A stretch of DNA of 11,954 bases from JBFKMV01 sp041629655 (GCA_041629655.1 JBFKMV010000166.1:1-11954), one strand, 5' to 3'; shown: positions 1-8,688, counted from the first letter of the stretch. Notes: generated from the letters alone by a model not told the origin. Numbers and translations: made by a program.

Positions 1-710
1 AGCAGCGCGTCGCGGTCGTCGGCCGCGGCGAAGTGCGCCACGCCGGAGACGGAGTTGTGCGTCATCGCGCCGCCGAGCTTCTCCTTGGTCACCTCCTCGT
101 GGGTCACGGCGCGGATCTCGTCCGGGCCGGTGATGAACATGTAGGAGGTGTCCTGGGTCATGATCGTGAAGTCGGTGATCGCCGGCGAGTAGACCGCGCC
201 GCCGGCACAGGGGCCGAGGATCGCCGAGATCTGCGGCACGACGCCCGAGGCCAGCGTGTTGCGCAGGAAGATGTCGGCGTAGCCGGCCAGCGACACCACG
301 CCCTCCTGGATCCGCGCGCCGCCGGAGTCGTTCAGGCCGATCACCGGGGCGCCGATCTTCATCGCGGTGTCCATCAGCTTGCAGATCTTCTCGGCGAAGG
401 TCTCGGACAGCGAGCCGCCGAACACGGTAAAGTCCTGGGCGAACACGCACACCGGCCGGCCGTCGACGCGGCCGTGGCCGGTCACCACGCCGTCGCCCGG
501 GATGCGCTTGTCGCCCATCCCGAAGTCGTTCGAGCGATGGACCACCAGCGCGTCCAGCTCCTGGAACGAGCCCGGGTCGAGCAGCGCCTCGATCCGCTCG
601 CGGGCGGTCAGCTTGCCCGCGTCGTGCTGCTTCTTGACGCGCTCCTCGCCGCCGCCGAGGCGGGCCTCGGCGTAGCGCCGGCGCAGCTCTTCCATGCGGT
701 CCTGCGCCAT
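1..710 (-). CDS. pccB: Acyl-CoA carboxylase carboxyltransferase subunit (PccB/MmdA family), 5' part only
   Basis: This is the carboxyltransferase subunit of a biotin-dependent acyl-CoA carboxylase. The family moves a carboxyl group between carboxybiotin and propionyl-, acetyl- or methylmalonyl-CoA. The window holds 236 N-terminal residues; family members run to about 510-520, so the C-terminal half lies beyond the left edge. Visible family motifs are KLTARERIEALLDPGSF (33-49), the GGARIQEG loop (130-137), the oxyanion-type GPCAGGAVYSPAITDF (167-182) and TGPDEIRAVTHEEV (195-208). The residue that usually separates acetyl-CoA from propionyl-CoA enzymes lies in the missing half, so the substrate cannot be assigned; decarboxylase MmdA is also possible. 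The start is uncertain. ATG at 710 lies 7 nt after the fsa stop but has little Shine-Dalgarno sequence. ATG at 695 is preceded by AGGA at 4 nt. The tight spacing suggests co-transcription with fsa. Confidence 0.9.
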   Translation of the reverse strand, partial: MAQDRMEELRRRYAEARLGGGEERVKKQHDAGKLTARERIEALLDPGSFQELDALVVHRSNDFGMGDKRIPGDGVVTGHGRVDGRPVCVFAQDFTVFGGSLSETFAEKICKLMDTAMKIGAPVIGLNDSGGARIQEGVVSLAGYADIFLRNTLASGVVPQISAILGPCAGGAVYSPAITDFTIMTQDTSYMFITGPDEIRAVTHEEVTKEKLGGAMTHNSVSGVAHFAAADDRDAL

Positions 711-717
711 GCGCGGC

Positions 718-1374
718 CTACGAACCGACCTTGGCCTTGGAGCTGTTCCAGTCGGCGAGGAACTTCTCCAGGCCGATGTCGGTCAAGGGGTGCTTGAGCA
801 GCTGCATCACGACCTTGTAGGGCATCGTCGCCACGTCAGCCCCGGCCAGCGCCGCGTCCAGCACGTGCAGCGGGTGCCGGATCGAGGCGGCCAGAATCTG
901 CGTCTCGAACCCGTAGTTGTCGTAGATCGCGCGGATCTGGCGGATCAGGTCCATCCCCTCGTGCGAGACATCGTCGAGCCGCCCGATGAACGGGCTGATG
1001 AAGGTCGCCTCGGCCTTGGCCGCCAGCAGCGCCTGGGTGGCGGAGAAGCACAGCGTCACGTTGACCCCGACGTTCTCCGAGCGCAGCGTCTTGCAGGCCT
1101 GCAGCCCGGCCTTGGTCAACGGCACCTTGATCGTGATGTTGGGGTGGATCTTGGCCAGCTCGCGACCCTGCGCGAGCATGCCGTCACGGTCGGTCGCCGT
1201 GACCTCGGCCGAGATCGGGCCGTTGACGATGCTGACGATCTCGCGCAGCACCTGTTGGAAGTCCCGGCCCTCCTTGGCCACCAGGCTCGGGTTCGTGGTC
1301 ACGCCGTCCAGGATTCCGAGGCTCGCCGCCTCGCGTATCTCGTCGACGTTTGCGGTGTCGATGAAGAACTTCAT
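718..1374 (-). CDS. fsa: Small transaldolase / fructose-6-phosphate aldolase family protein
   Basis: This 218-residue protein is a single-domain class I aldolase of the short transaldolase group (TalC/FsaA, Bacillus YwjH-type). It has the family's usual length and a TIM-barrel pattern. The start MKFFIDTANVDEIREA, the GVTTNPSLVAKEG segment (24-36), the Schiff-base lysine K83 in TIKVPLTKAG (81-90), NVTLCFSATQALLAAKA (about 104-120), and the late ASIRHPLHV and KHPLTD segments all match. Its likely role is transaldolase in the non-oxidative pentose phosphate pathway. The close resemblance to Bacillus-type proteins favours transaldolase over fructose-6-phosphate cleavage, but sequence alone does not settle this. 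The frame stays open upstream to 1488 inside gyrA. The chosen ATG at 1374 is preceded by AGGGAGGT and begins exactly at the conserved N-terminus. It lies 14 nt after gyrA and 7 nt before the carboxyltransferase gene. Confidence 0.95.
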   Translation of the reverse strand: MKFFIDTANVDEIREAASLGILDGVTTNPSLVAKEGRDFQQVLREIVSIVNGPISAEVTATDRDGMLAQGRELAKIHPNITIKVPLTKAGLQACKTLRSENVGVNVTLCFSATQALLAAKAEATFISPFIGRLDDVSHEGMDLIRQIRAIYDNYGFETQILAASIRHPLHVLDAALAGADVATMPYKVVMQLLKHPLTDIGLEKFLADWNSSKAKVGS

Positions 1375-1388
1375 GCTACCTCCCTGGC
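1375..1388 (-). promoter_or_regulatory. Strong ribosome-binding site of fsa
   Basis: Read on the minus strand, the gap between gyrA and fsa is GCCAGGGAGGTAGC followed by ATG. The GGAGGT core is a near-perfect Shine-Dalgarno sequence and decides the fsa start at 1374 rather than the longer open frame into gyrA. The whole gap is 14 nt, leaving no room for a separate promoter or terminator. Confidence 0.75.
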
Positions 1389-3857
1389 TTATTCTTCCAC
1401 AGGCTCGGACTCGACCGGCTCGGAGCGGCCCTCCTCGTCGCGTTCCTCGGTGCGCATCGCCGAGGATACATGGTCGCCCTCGTCGCACTGGATCAGGCGC
1501 ACGCCCTGGGTGGCGCGGCCGATGCGGCTGATCCCGCCGACGTCCATCCGGATCAGCTTGCCGGCGGCCGTGATGATCAGCAGCTGGTCGTCCGGCGTCG
1601 TCTCGGTCGCGGCGACGACCTTGCCGTTGCGCGCCGAGGTGCGGATGTTGATGATGCCCGATCCGCCGCGGCCCTGCAGGCGGTACTCCTCGACCGGGGT
1701 GCGCTTGCCGTAGCCGTTCGCGGTCACGCTGAGGATGTCGGGCTTGCCCGAGAGCACCTCCATGCTGACGACCGCGTCGCCCTTGCTCAGCCGGATCCCC
1801 CGCACGCCGCGGGCGGTGCGCCCCATCGGCCGCACGTCGCTCTCCTTGAAACGGATCGACTTGCCGCCGGTGGTGGCGAGGAACACCTCCGAATCGCCGT
1901 TGGACAGGCCGGCTCCCAGGACGTCGTCGTCCTGCTCGACGCTCAGCCCGATGATGCCGCTGGCGCGGGGGCGCGAGAAGGCCGAGAGCGGCGTCTTCTT
2001 GATGTAGCCGCGGCGCGTGGCCAGCACCACGAAGCGGTCGTCGGTGAACTCGCGCGTCGAGAGCATCGCGCAGACGCGTTCGCCCGGGTTCATCTGGATC
2101 AGGTTCACGACCGCCTTGCCCTTGGCCGCCGAGCCGACCTCGGGGATCTCGTGCACCTTCAGCCAGTAGACCCGTCCCGCGGAGGTGAAGACCAGGATGT
2201 AGTCGTGCGTCGAGGCCACGAACAGGTGCTCCACCGCGTCCTCGACGCGCGGCGCGTGGCCCTTGCGGCCCTTGCCGCCGCGCTGCTGGCTGCGGTAGGT
2301 CGACAGCGCGGTGCGCTTGATGTAGCCCCCGTGGGTCACGGTGATCACGACCTCCTGGTCCTCGATCATGTCCTCGATCGAGATCTCGTCGGTGTGGGGC
2401 TGGATTTCGGTGCGCCGCGGGTTGCCGAACTGATCCTTGATCTTGTCCAGCTCCTCGACCACGATCTGGAGCTGCAAGGTCTCGCTGCCCAGGATCTGCT
2501 TCAGCCGCTCGATCAGCTTGAGCGTTTCCTCGTACTCGTCGACGATCTTCTGCCGCTCCAGCCCGGTCAGCCGCTGCAGACGCATGTCCAGGATCGCCTG
2601 GGCCTGCACGTCGCTGAAGTGGAAGCGCAGCCGCAGCGACTCCTTGGCCTCGACCCCCGTCTTGGACTTGCGGATCAGCTCGATCACCTCGTCGAGGTTG
2701 TCGATCGCCCGCTTCAGGCCTTCCAGGATGTGGGCGCGCTGCTCGGCCTTGTCGAGGTCGAAGCTGGTGCGGCGGACCACCACGTCGCGACGAAAGTCGA
2801 CGAAGTGGCGCAGCATCTTCTTCAGCGGCAGGACTTGAGGCCGCCCTTGCACGATCGCCAGCGAGATCACGCCGAACGTCGTTTGCAGCTTCGTCAGCTT
2901 GTACAGCTTGTTCTGGATGACGTTGGCGTTTTCGTCCCGTTTCAGCTCGATCACGACGCGGATCCCGTCGCGGTCGGATTCGTCGCGGATGTCGCTGATC
3001 CCCTCGAGGCGCTTGTCGCGGACCATGCCCGCGATCTCCTCGATCAGCTGCGCCTTGTTGACCTGGTACGGCAGCTCGCGGACGACGATCACCTGGCGAT
3101 CCTTGCGGCGCGGGTGCTCCTCGATGGCGGCGCGGCCGCGCACCTTGAGCCGGCCGCGGCCCGTGGCGTAGGCCTCCCGGATGCCCGCCGTGCCGTGGAT
3201 CACCCCGGCCGTCGGGAAATCGGGGCCCGGCAAGACCCCCATCAGCTCGTCCAGCGTGACCGCGGGGTCCTTGACCAGCAGCTTGATCGCCTCGATCACC
3301 TCGACCAGGTTGTGCGGCGGGATGTTGGTCGCCATCCCGACCGCGATCCCCGCCGAGCCGTTGACCAGCAGGTTCGGGAAGGCCGCCGGCAGCACCAGCG
3401 GCTCCTGCTCCGAGCCGTCGTAGTTCGGCGCGAAGTCGACGGTCTCCTTCTCGATGTCGCGCAGCATCTCGTGCGCGAGCCTGGTCAGCCGGATCTCGGT
3501 GTAGCGCATCGCCGCCGGGGGATCGCCGTCCACCGAGCCGAAGTTCCCCTGGCCGTCGACCAGCGGGTAGCGCATCGAGAAGTCCTGGGCCAGCCGGACG
3601 ATCGTGTCGTACACCGCGGCATCGCCGTGCGGGTGGTAGCGGCCGATCACGGCGCCGACGGCCCGCGCCGACTTGCGGTACGGCTTGTCCTGCGTGTTGC
3701 CGGTGTTGTACATCGCGTACAGCACCCGGCGGTGCACCGGCTTCAGCCCGTCGCGCACGTCGGGCAGCGCGCGACCGATGATCACGCTCATCGCGTAGTC
3801 GAGGTACGAGCTGCGCAGCTCCTCCTCAATGTTGATCGGGATTTGTTTCTCGCTCAT
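1389..3857 (-). CDS. gyrA: DNA gyrase subunit A
   Basis: GyrA is the DNA-cleaving subunit of gyrase and forms an A2B2 complex with GyrB to introduce negative supercoils. The 822-residue protein has the full layout. The winged-helix/tower breakage domain runs to about residue 490, with catalytic tyrosine Y119 in AAMRYTEIRL (equivalent to E. coli Y122). A coiled-coil segment follows, then the C-terminal DNA-wrapping beta-pinwheel (about 498-800) opened by the GyrA box QQRGGKGRKG (524-533), which favours gyrase over topoisomerase IV ParC. The tail from 803 is acidic (TEERDEEGRSEPVESEPVEE). In the quinolone region, HPHGDAAVYD carries Ala80 where E. coli has Ser83, and Asp84 where it has Asp87. 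The ATG is 12 nt after the gyrB stop, preceded by a weak GGA at 7 nt, so the two subunits are probably translated from one message. Confidence 0.99.
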   Translation of the reverse strand: MSEKQIPINIEEELRSSYLDYAMSVIIGRALPDVRDGLKPVHRRVLYAMYNTGNTQDKPYRKSARAVGAVIGRYHPHGDAAVYDTIVRLAQDFSMRYPLVDGQGNFGSVDGDPPAAMRYTEIRLTRLAHEMLRDIEKETVDFAPNYDGSEQEPLVLPAAFPNLLVNGSAGIAVGMATNIPPHNLVEVIEAIKLLVKDPAVTLDELMGVLPGPDFPTAGVIHGTAGIREAYATGRGRLKVRGRAAIEEHPRRKDRQVIVVRELPYQVNKAQLIEEIAGMVRDKRLEGISDIRDESDRDGIRVVIELKRDENANVIQNKLYKLTKLQTTFGVISLAIVQGRPQVLPLKKMLRHFVDFRRDVVVRRTSFDLDKAEQRAHILEGLKRAIDNLDEVIELIRKSKTGVEAKESLRLRFHFSDVQAQAILDMRLQRLTGLERQKIVDEYEETLKLIERLKQILGSETLQLQIVVEELDKIKDQFGNPRRTEIQPHTDEISIEDMIEDQEVVITVTHGGYIKRTALSTYRSQQRGGKGRKGHAPRVEDAVEHLFVASTHDYILVFTSAGRVYWLKVHEIPEVGSAAKGKAVVNLIQMNPGERVCAMLSTREFTDDRFVVLATRRGYIKKTPLSAFSRPRASGIIGLSVEQDDDVLGAGLSNGDSEVFLATTGGKSIRFKESDVRPMGRTARGVRGIRLSKGDAVVSMEVLSGKPDILSVTANGYGKRTPVEEYRLQGRGGSGIINIRTSARNGKVVAATETTPDDQLLIITAAGKLIRMDVGGISRIGRATQGVRLIQCDEGDHVSSAMRTEERDEEGRSEPVESEPVEE

Positions 3858-3869
3858 CCTGTGTTCCGC

Positions 3870-6320
3870 TTAGACGTCGAGGTTCCGGACCTGGAGCGCG
3901 TTTTCCTCGATGAACTGGCGGCGGGGTTCCACCGCGTCCCCCATCAGCACCGAGAACAGCATGTCCGCCTCGGCCGCGTCCTCGATCCGCACCTGCAGCA
4001 CCCGGCGGCGCTCGGGATCCATCGTGGTCTCCCAGAGCTGGTCCGGATTCATCTCACCCAGGCCCTTGTAGCGCTGGATCGTCAGCCCCTTCTTGCCCGC
4101 GTCCATCAGGTGCGTCAGCAGCTCTTCCTTCGACGCCAGCGCCACGCCCTGATCCCCGTTCATCACCATCAGCGGCGGCGTCGAGAGCTGCGAGACCTCC
4201 GGCCGCAGCCGCCGCAGGTGCCGCAGCTGCACCGACTGCACCAGCTCGAGGTTGATGTGCACCTCGCTCCGGCCACGGTTGACGTTGCGCAACACCAGCT
4301 CGTGCAGGCCGTGCTCCTCGTCCTTGCTGATCGACACCACCTCGTGGTTCAGGGCCTCCATCCGGGCCGCGAGCTGCTCGAGCTTCGCGGGTCCTTCCAG
4401 ATCGCTTTCCTCGCCGATGTCCAGCTCGACGATCGCCTCGACCACGCCCCGCTCGATCCCCACGCGCTGGAGCTCCCGCAGGTAGTGGTCGTATTCCGAC
4501 AGCGCCTGCAGCATGCGCGTCAGCTGCCGGCCCTTGAACTCCAAACCGGCGTCGGGCAGCTTGACGACCTTTTCCTCGGTCGCCTTGGTGACCACGAACT
4601 CGTCGAGCTGCTTCTCGTTGGCCAGGTACAGCTCTTCCTTGCCGCGCTTGACCTTGAACAACGGCGGCTGCGCGATGTAGACGTGACCCTTCTCCACCAG
4701 CGCGCGCATCTGCCGGTAGAAGAACGTCAGCAGCAGCGTGCGGATGTGCGAGCCGTCCACGTCGGCGTCGGTCATGATCAGGATCTTGCCGTAGCGCAGC
4801 TTGCTCGGGTCGAACTCGTCCTCGCCGATCCCGGTGCCCAGCGCCGCGATGATCGTGCGGATCTCCTCGTGCCCCAGCATCTTGTCGAACCGCGCCTTCT
4901 CGACGTTGAGGATCTTGCCCCGCAGCGGCAGGATCGCCTGGTAGCGGCGGTCGCGGCCCTGCTTGGCCGAGCCGCCCGCCGAGTCGCCCTCGACCAGGAA
5001 CAGCTCGCAGTGCTCGGGATCGCGCTCCTGGCAGTCGGCGAGCTTGCCGGGCAGCGAGCCCGAGTCGAGCGCGCCCTTGCGCCGCGTCAGCTCGCGCGCC
5101 TTGCGCGCCGCCTCGCGGGCCCGCGCGGCGTCGACGCATTTCAGCGCCACCCGCTTGGCGACGCGGGGATTCTCCTCGAAGAACGCGCCGAGCCGGTCGT
5201 TGACCAGCGCCTCGACCGCGCCCTTGACGTCGGAGTTGCCGAGCTTGGTCTTGGTCTGGCCCTCGAACTGGGGCTTGGGGATCTTGACCGAGATGATCGC
5301 GGTCATCCCCTCGCGGCAGTCCTCGCCCGACAGCGTCTGGTCCTTGGCGTCCCGGCCCAGGTTGTTGGACGCGATGTAGCTGTTGATCGTGCGGGTCAGC
5401 GCGGCCTTGAAGCCGACCAGGTGGGTCCCGCCCTCGACGGTGTTGATCGAGTTGGCGAAGGACAGGATCGTCTCGTTGTACGAGTCGTTCCACTGCATCG
5501 CGATCTCCAGCAGCACGTCTTCCTGCTGGGCCTCGATGTAGATCGGCGGCTCGTGCAGCACGTGGCGCGCCCGGTTGAGGTGTTGCACGAACTCCTGGAT
5601 CCCGCCCTCGAACTTGTAGATCACCTCGCGCGGCTTCTCGCCCCGCTCGTCGCGCAGCGTGATCTTGAGACCTTTGTTCAAGAACGCCAGCTCGCGGATG
5701 CGTTGGGCCAGCGTGTCCCAGGTGAACACCAGCTCCTCGAAGATCTCGGGGTCCGGCTTGAAGGTGAGCTTGGTGCCGCGACGTTCCGCCGTGCCGGTCA
5801 GGGCGAACTCGGTGACGGGTTTGCCGCGCGCGTACTTCTGTTCGTAGGTTGAGCCGTTGCGCCAGATCGCGAGCTCGACCCGCTCGCTCAGCGCGTTGAC
5901 CACCGATACGCCGACGCCGTGGAGGCCGCCGGAGACCTTGTAGGCCTCGCCGTCGAACTTGCCGCCGGCGTGCAGCTTGGTCATCACGACCTCGGCGGCG
6001 GACTTCTTCTCCTGGGCGTGCTGGTCGACGGGAATCCCGCGGCCGTTGTCGATCACGGTGACCGAGTTGTCGATGTGGATCACGACGTCGACCTGGTCGC
6101 AAAAGCCGGCCTGCGCCTCGTCGACCGAGTTGTCCACGACCTCGTAGACCAGGTGGTGCAGCCCCGTCGCCCCGGTCGAGCCGATGTACATCGCCGGCCG
6201 CTTGCGCACCGCCTCGAGGCCCTCGAGCACCTTGATCTTGGTCGCGTCGTACTCGGATGCCGAGGACGGCTTGTTGCCGGTCGAGGCGGATTTCTGGAGG
6301 GTGGATTCGTTATCGCTCAT
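3870..6320 (-). CDS. gyrB: DNA gyrase subunit B
   Basis: GyrB is the ATPase subunit of gyrase. The 816-residue protein shows a GHKL ATPase domain with catalytic E60 and Mg-ligand N64 in YEVVDNSVDEA, DNGRGIP (91-97) and the ATP lid GGLHGVGVSVVNAL (131-144). A transducer domain follows to about residue 420, then a TOPRIM domain with EGDSAGGSA (444-452) and the acidic DADVDG (518-523). The end carries the gyrase tail QRYKGLGEMNPDQLWETTMDP (749-769, first and last residues only counted). Aminocoumarin-site residues match the sensitive E. coli form: D91, R154 and T183 align with D73, R136 and T165. Residues of about 560-740 are the insertion seen in long Gram-negative GyrB (E. coli 804 residues) and absent from about 640-residue forms. 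The ATG at 6320 has GGAG 8 nt upstream. The gene sits 87 nt after recF and 12 nt before gyrA. Confidence 0.99.
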   Translation of the reverse strand: MSDNESTLQKSASTGNKPSSASEYDATKIKVLEGLEAVRKRPAMYIGSTGATGLHHLVYEVVDNSVDEAQAGFCDQVDVVIHIDNSVTVIDNGRGIPVDQHAQEKKSAAEVVMTKLHAGGKFDGEAYKVSGGLHGVGVSVVNALSERVELAIWRNGSTYEQKYARGKPVTEFALTGTAERRGTKLTFKPDPEIFEELVFTWDTLAQRIRELAFLNKGLKITLRDERGEKPREVIYKFEGGIQEFVQHLNRARHVLHEPPIYIEAQQEDVLLEIAMQWNDSYNETILSFANSINTVEGGTHLVGFKAALTRTINSYIASNNLGRDAKDQTLSGEDCREGMTAIISVKIPKPQFEGQTKTKLGNSDVKGAVEALVNDRLGAFFEENPRVAKRVALKCVDAARAREAARKARELTRRKGALDSGSLPGKLADCQERDPEHCELFLVEGDSAGGSAKQGRDRRYQAILPLRGKILNVEKARFDKMLGHEEIRTIIAALGTGIGEDEFDPSKLRYGKILIMTDADVDGSHIRTLLLTFFYRQMRALVEKGHVYIAQPPLFKVKRGKEELYLANEKQLDEFVVTKATEEKVVKLPDAGLEFKGRQLTRMLQALSEYDHYLRELQRVGIERGVVEAIVELDIGEESDLEGPAKLEQLAARMEALNHEVVSISKDEEHGLHELVLRNVNRGRSEVHINLELVQSVQLRHLRRLRPEVSQLSTPPLMVMNGDQGVALASKEELLTHLMDAGKKGLTIQRYKGLGEMNPDQLWETTMDPERRRVLQVRIEDAAEADMLFSVLMGDAVEPRRQFIEENALQVRNLDV

Positions 6321-6407
6321 CAGGTTTTCTCCGGCTCATCGGCGACCCCATCGGGCCCACCGCGAGCACTTTCGGAGGCGCCGTAGCTGCCCCTACCCGG
6401 CCCGCCT

Positions 6408-7523
6408 TCAGAGCGGTCGAGCCAGACCGTCTTCCATCCGGACCTTGCGGAGCGGAAGGTCGAAACGGTCCGCCATGCTTTCCTTCGAGGTCGCGGCGAT
6501 CGTCTGGAACTCGCCGCCGTGGAGGAACCCCGCCAACCGCGTGGCCCGCTCCTCATCGACGTCCGAATCGAAGTCGTCCATCAGGAAGAGAGGCGTCTCT
6601 CCACGGTCCTCTCGAAGAATGGCCAGCTTGGCCAGCTTTAAAGTTATCATGGCCGCGCGTAGCTGCCCAGCCGATCCGAACCGCCTCAAATCGACCCCCG
6701 AAAGCTCCACGGAGAGCTCGTCCCGGTGCGGTCCCTCGCTGGTGAAACCGAGCCCCAGGTCGCGCCCGCGGCGTCGTCTCAGCACCTCCCCGAAGCGCTG
6801 CTCGAAACCGCCGTTTTCCGGGGATCCGGGCGGGGTCGGCGAGGGGCAGTAGCGGACGGTCAGCCGTTCCCCGTCGGAAAACAACACCGGGGCCGCGGTC
6901 CGGAGCGCCCGTTCCAGCCGCCGGGCGTAGTCGCTGCGGCCGCGATGGACCCGCTCCCCGGCGACCACCAGCCGCTGGTCCCAGGCGCCGATCTCCCGGC
7001 GCAGGCCCTCGGTCAGCCGCTGGCCCGCGCCGCGTAGCAACGCGTTCCGTTGCTCCAGCACCTGGCGGTACTCGCCCAGGGTGCGCAGGTAGGCGGGCTG
7101 CAATCCGACCACGCCGCGATCCAGAAAGCGTCTCCGCTCCTCCGGCCCGCCCTTGACCACCAGCATCCGCTGCGCGGTCAAGTCGACCACGTCCAGGCGG
7201 CCCAGGTACGTCTCCTGGTCCTTCTCGGCCTTGTCGATCAGCAGGCGCCGCTCGGGAGGGTCGATCACGACGCACAACGACGCGTCGCCCTGTCGCGAGG
7301 ACACCGTGCCGGCGACACGCAGCGGGCCGCCGTCGCGGCAGACGATCTCGGCATGGCGGCGGGTGCGGAACGAGCGTCCCGTTCCCAGTAGGTACGCGGC
7401 CTCGAGCAGACTGCTCTTGCCCTGCCCGTTGCGTCCGACGACGAACGTCAACCCGGCCGGCATGTCGAGCGCGATGGCCTGGAGGTTACGCAGCCGGTCG
7501 GCCTCCAGTCGCCTCAGCCACAC
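6408..7523 (-). CDS. recF: RecF, DNA gap-repair ATPase
   Basis: RecF is an SMC/ABC-like ATPase that, with RecO and RecR, loads RecA at single-stranded gaps and stalled forks. The 371-residue length is normal. Walker A is GRNGQGKSS (30-38), followed by LLEAAYLLGTGRSFRT. The family motif GPHRDEL is at 264-270, the ABC signature region is FGSAGQLRAA (282-291), and Walker B is PLFLMDD (311-317) with the D-loop FDSDVDEE. The signature and D-loop differ from the commoner GQQR and DDVxSELD forms, but catalytic residues are kept. The start is GTG at 7523, 19 nt after the dnaN stop with GGGA 6 nt upstream; the protein then begins WLRRLEADRLRNL, the usual RecF beginning. The 87 nt between recF and gyrB show no clear terminator or promoter. 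Confidence 0.97.
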   Translation of the reverse strand: MWLRRLEADRLRNLQAIALDMPAGLTFVVGRNGQGKSSLLEAAYLLGTGRSFRTRRHAEIVCRDGGPLRVAGTVSSRQGDASLCVVIDPPERRLLIDKAEKDQETYLGRLDVVDLTAQRMLVVKGGPEERRRFLDRGVVGLQPAYLRTLGEYRQVLEQRNALLRGAGQRLTEGLRREIGAWDQRLVVAGERVHRGRSDYARRLERALRTAAPVLFSDGERLTVRYCPSPTPPGSPENGGFEQRFGEVLRRRRGRDLGLGFTSEGPHRDELSVELSGVDLRRFGSAGQLRAAMITLKLAKLAILREDRGETPLFLMDDFDSDVDEERATRLAGFLHGGEFQTIAATSKESMADRFDLPLRKVRMEDGLARPL

Positions 7524-7542
7524 GGAATTCCCGAACCGGGTC

Positions 7543-8688
7543 TCACAGGTGCATCGGCATGACGACGTAACGGTACTCGAGGTCGCCTGCGGGCTCCGGC
7601 CGGAACTGCCCCGGCTTGTCGCCGGCCTTGCCGGCGTCGCCGGTTCCGTTGCCCGGGTTCAGCTCGACGCGCACCGTACCCGTCCCCACCGCGGCCAAGA
7701 AGTCCAGCAGGTAACGGGCGTTGAACCCGATGCTCATCTCGCCGTCGCCGTACTCGATCGCCAACTCCTCGTGGGCATCGCCCATCTCGGTCTCGCTGGA
7801 GACCTCCAGCTTGTCCTGGGCCAGGTCCAGCCGGACTGCCCGTCCGTAGCGGTCGCTGGCCAGCAGCGCCACGCGCCGCACGGCGTTGGCCAGGTCCGCG
7901 GTGGCCAGGGTGAACGAGGTGCCGCATTTTTCCGGCATCACGTTCTCGTAGCGGGGGAAGTTGCCCTCGAGCATCGTCGAGGTCAGCCGGTGGCCGCCGA
8001 CGATGAAGAAGATCTGCTTGCCCACCTTGCCGAACAGCACCGTGTCGTCCGCCGACAGGTCCGCGGTCAGCTTCTGGACCTCCGCCAGCGCCTTCTTGGG
8101 CACGATCACCTGCTCGTCGCCCTCGATGGGCTTGACGTCCAGGCCGCGCGAGACGTACGCCAGGCGATGCCCGTCCGTGGCGACCATGGTCAGACGCCCC
8201 GTCTCGAGCCGGACCAGGGCGCCGTTGAGCGAGTAACGCGGGTCCTCGGTCGTGATCGCGAAGGCGACCCGCGCGATCATCTCGCGGATCGCGCCGGCGG
8301 GCAGCTTGACGCCCTTGGAATCGTCGATCTCGGGGAACTTCGGGAACTCGTCGCGGGGTTGGCCGCCGATCCTGTAACGCACCTTCTCGCACATGATCTG
8401 GACCTGGTTCCGGTCGAGCAGCTTGAAGCTGACGTTCGCGTCGGGCAGCCCGCGGGCGATCTCGTGCAGCTTGGCCGCCGGCAACGTCACGGCGCCCTGC
8501 TTCTTGACCTTGGCCGGTGCGGTGCCGCGGATCGTGATCTCGAGATCGCTGGCTCCGACCTGCAGCCCGTCGCTCGTCGCCTCGAGCAGCAGGTTGGCCA
8601 GGATCGGCAGCGTGGCCCGTTTCTCGACCACCCCGGTGACGGTCTGGAGCTCCTTCACCAGGTCGTTACGGTTGATGACGAATTCCAT
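7543..8688 (-). CDS. dnaN: DNA polymerase III beta subunit (sliding clamp)
   Basis: DnaN forms the ring-shaped dimer that tethers DNA polymerase III and other partners to DNA. The 381-residue protein has the three-domain clamp layout. Partner-binding-pocket segments are present: VATDGHRLA (169-177), NFPRYENVMP (243-252), and the conserved C-terminus VVMPMHL (375-381), which corresponds to VMPMRL in E. coli with His for Arg. It is longer than E. coli DnaN (366 residues) because of a Gly/Asn/Asp/Lys-rich stretch at about 345-368, just before the final strand. The ATG at 8688 is preceded by GAGGT at a short, usable spacing. It lies 290 nt after dnaA and 19 nt before recF. A candidate promoter with its own -35 and -10 lies about 40-67 nt upstream, so dnaN may be transcribed both from dnaA and independently. 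Confidence 0.98.
   Translation of the reverse strand: MEFVINRNDLVKELQTVTGVVEKRATLPILANLLLEATSDGLQVGASDLEITIRGTAPAKVKKQGAVTLPAAKLHEIARGLPDANVSFKLLDRNQVQIMCEKVRYRIGGQPRDEFPKFPEIDDSKGVKLPAGAIREMIARVAFAITTEDPRYSLNGALVRLETGRLTMVATDGHRLAYVSRGLDVKPIEGDEQVIVPKKALAEVQKLTADLSADDTVLFGKVGKQIFFIVGGHRLTSTMLEGNFPRYENVMPEKCGTSFTLATADLANAVRRVALLASDRYGRAVRLDLAQDKLEVSSETEMGDAHEELAIEYGDGEMSIGFNARYLLDFLAAVGTGTVRVELNPGNGTGDAGKAGDKPGQFRPEPAGDLEYRYVVMPMHL

Noticed and set aside
1470..5852. A 1460-codon open frame on the plus strand, antisense to gyrA and gyrB
   Set aside because: It is opposite two certain genes, crosses their junction, and is rich in His, Arg, Asp, Leu and Gln as expected from the reverse complement of GC-rich codons. 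There is no recognisable domain or ribosome-binding site. Long antisense frames are common in high-GC DNA.
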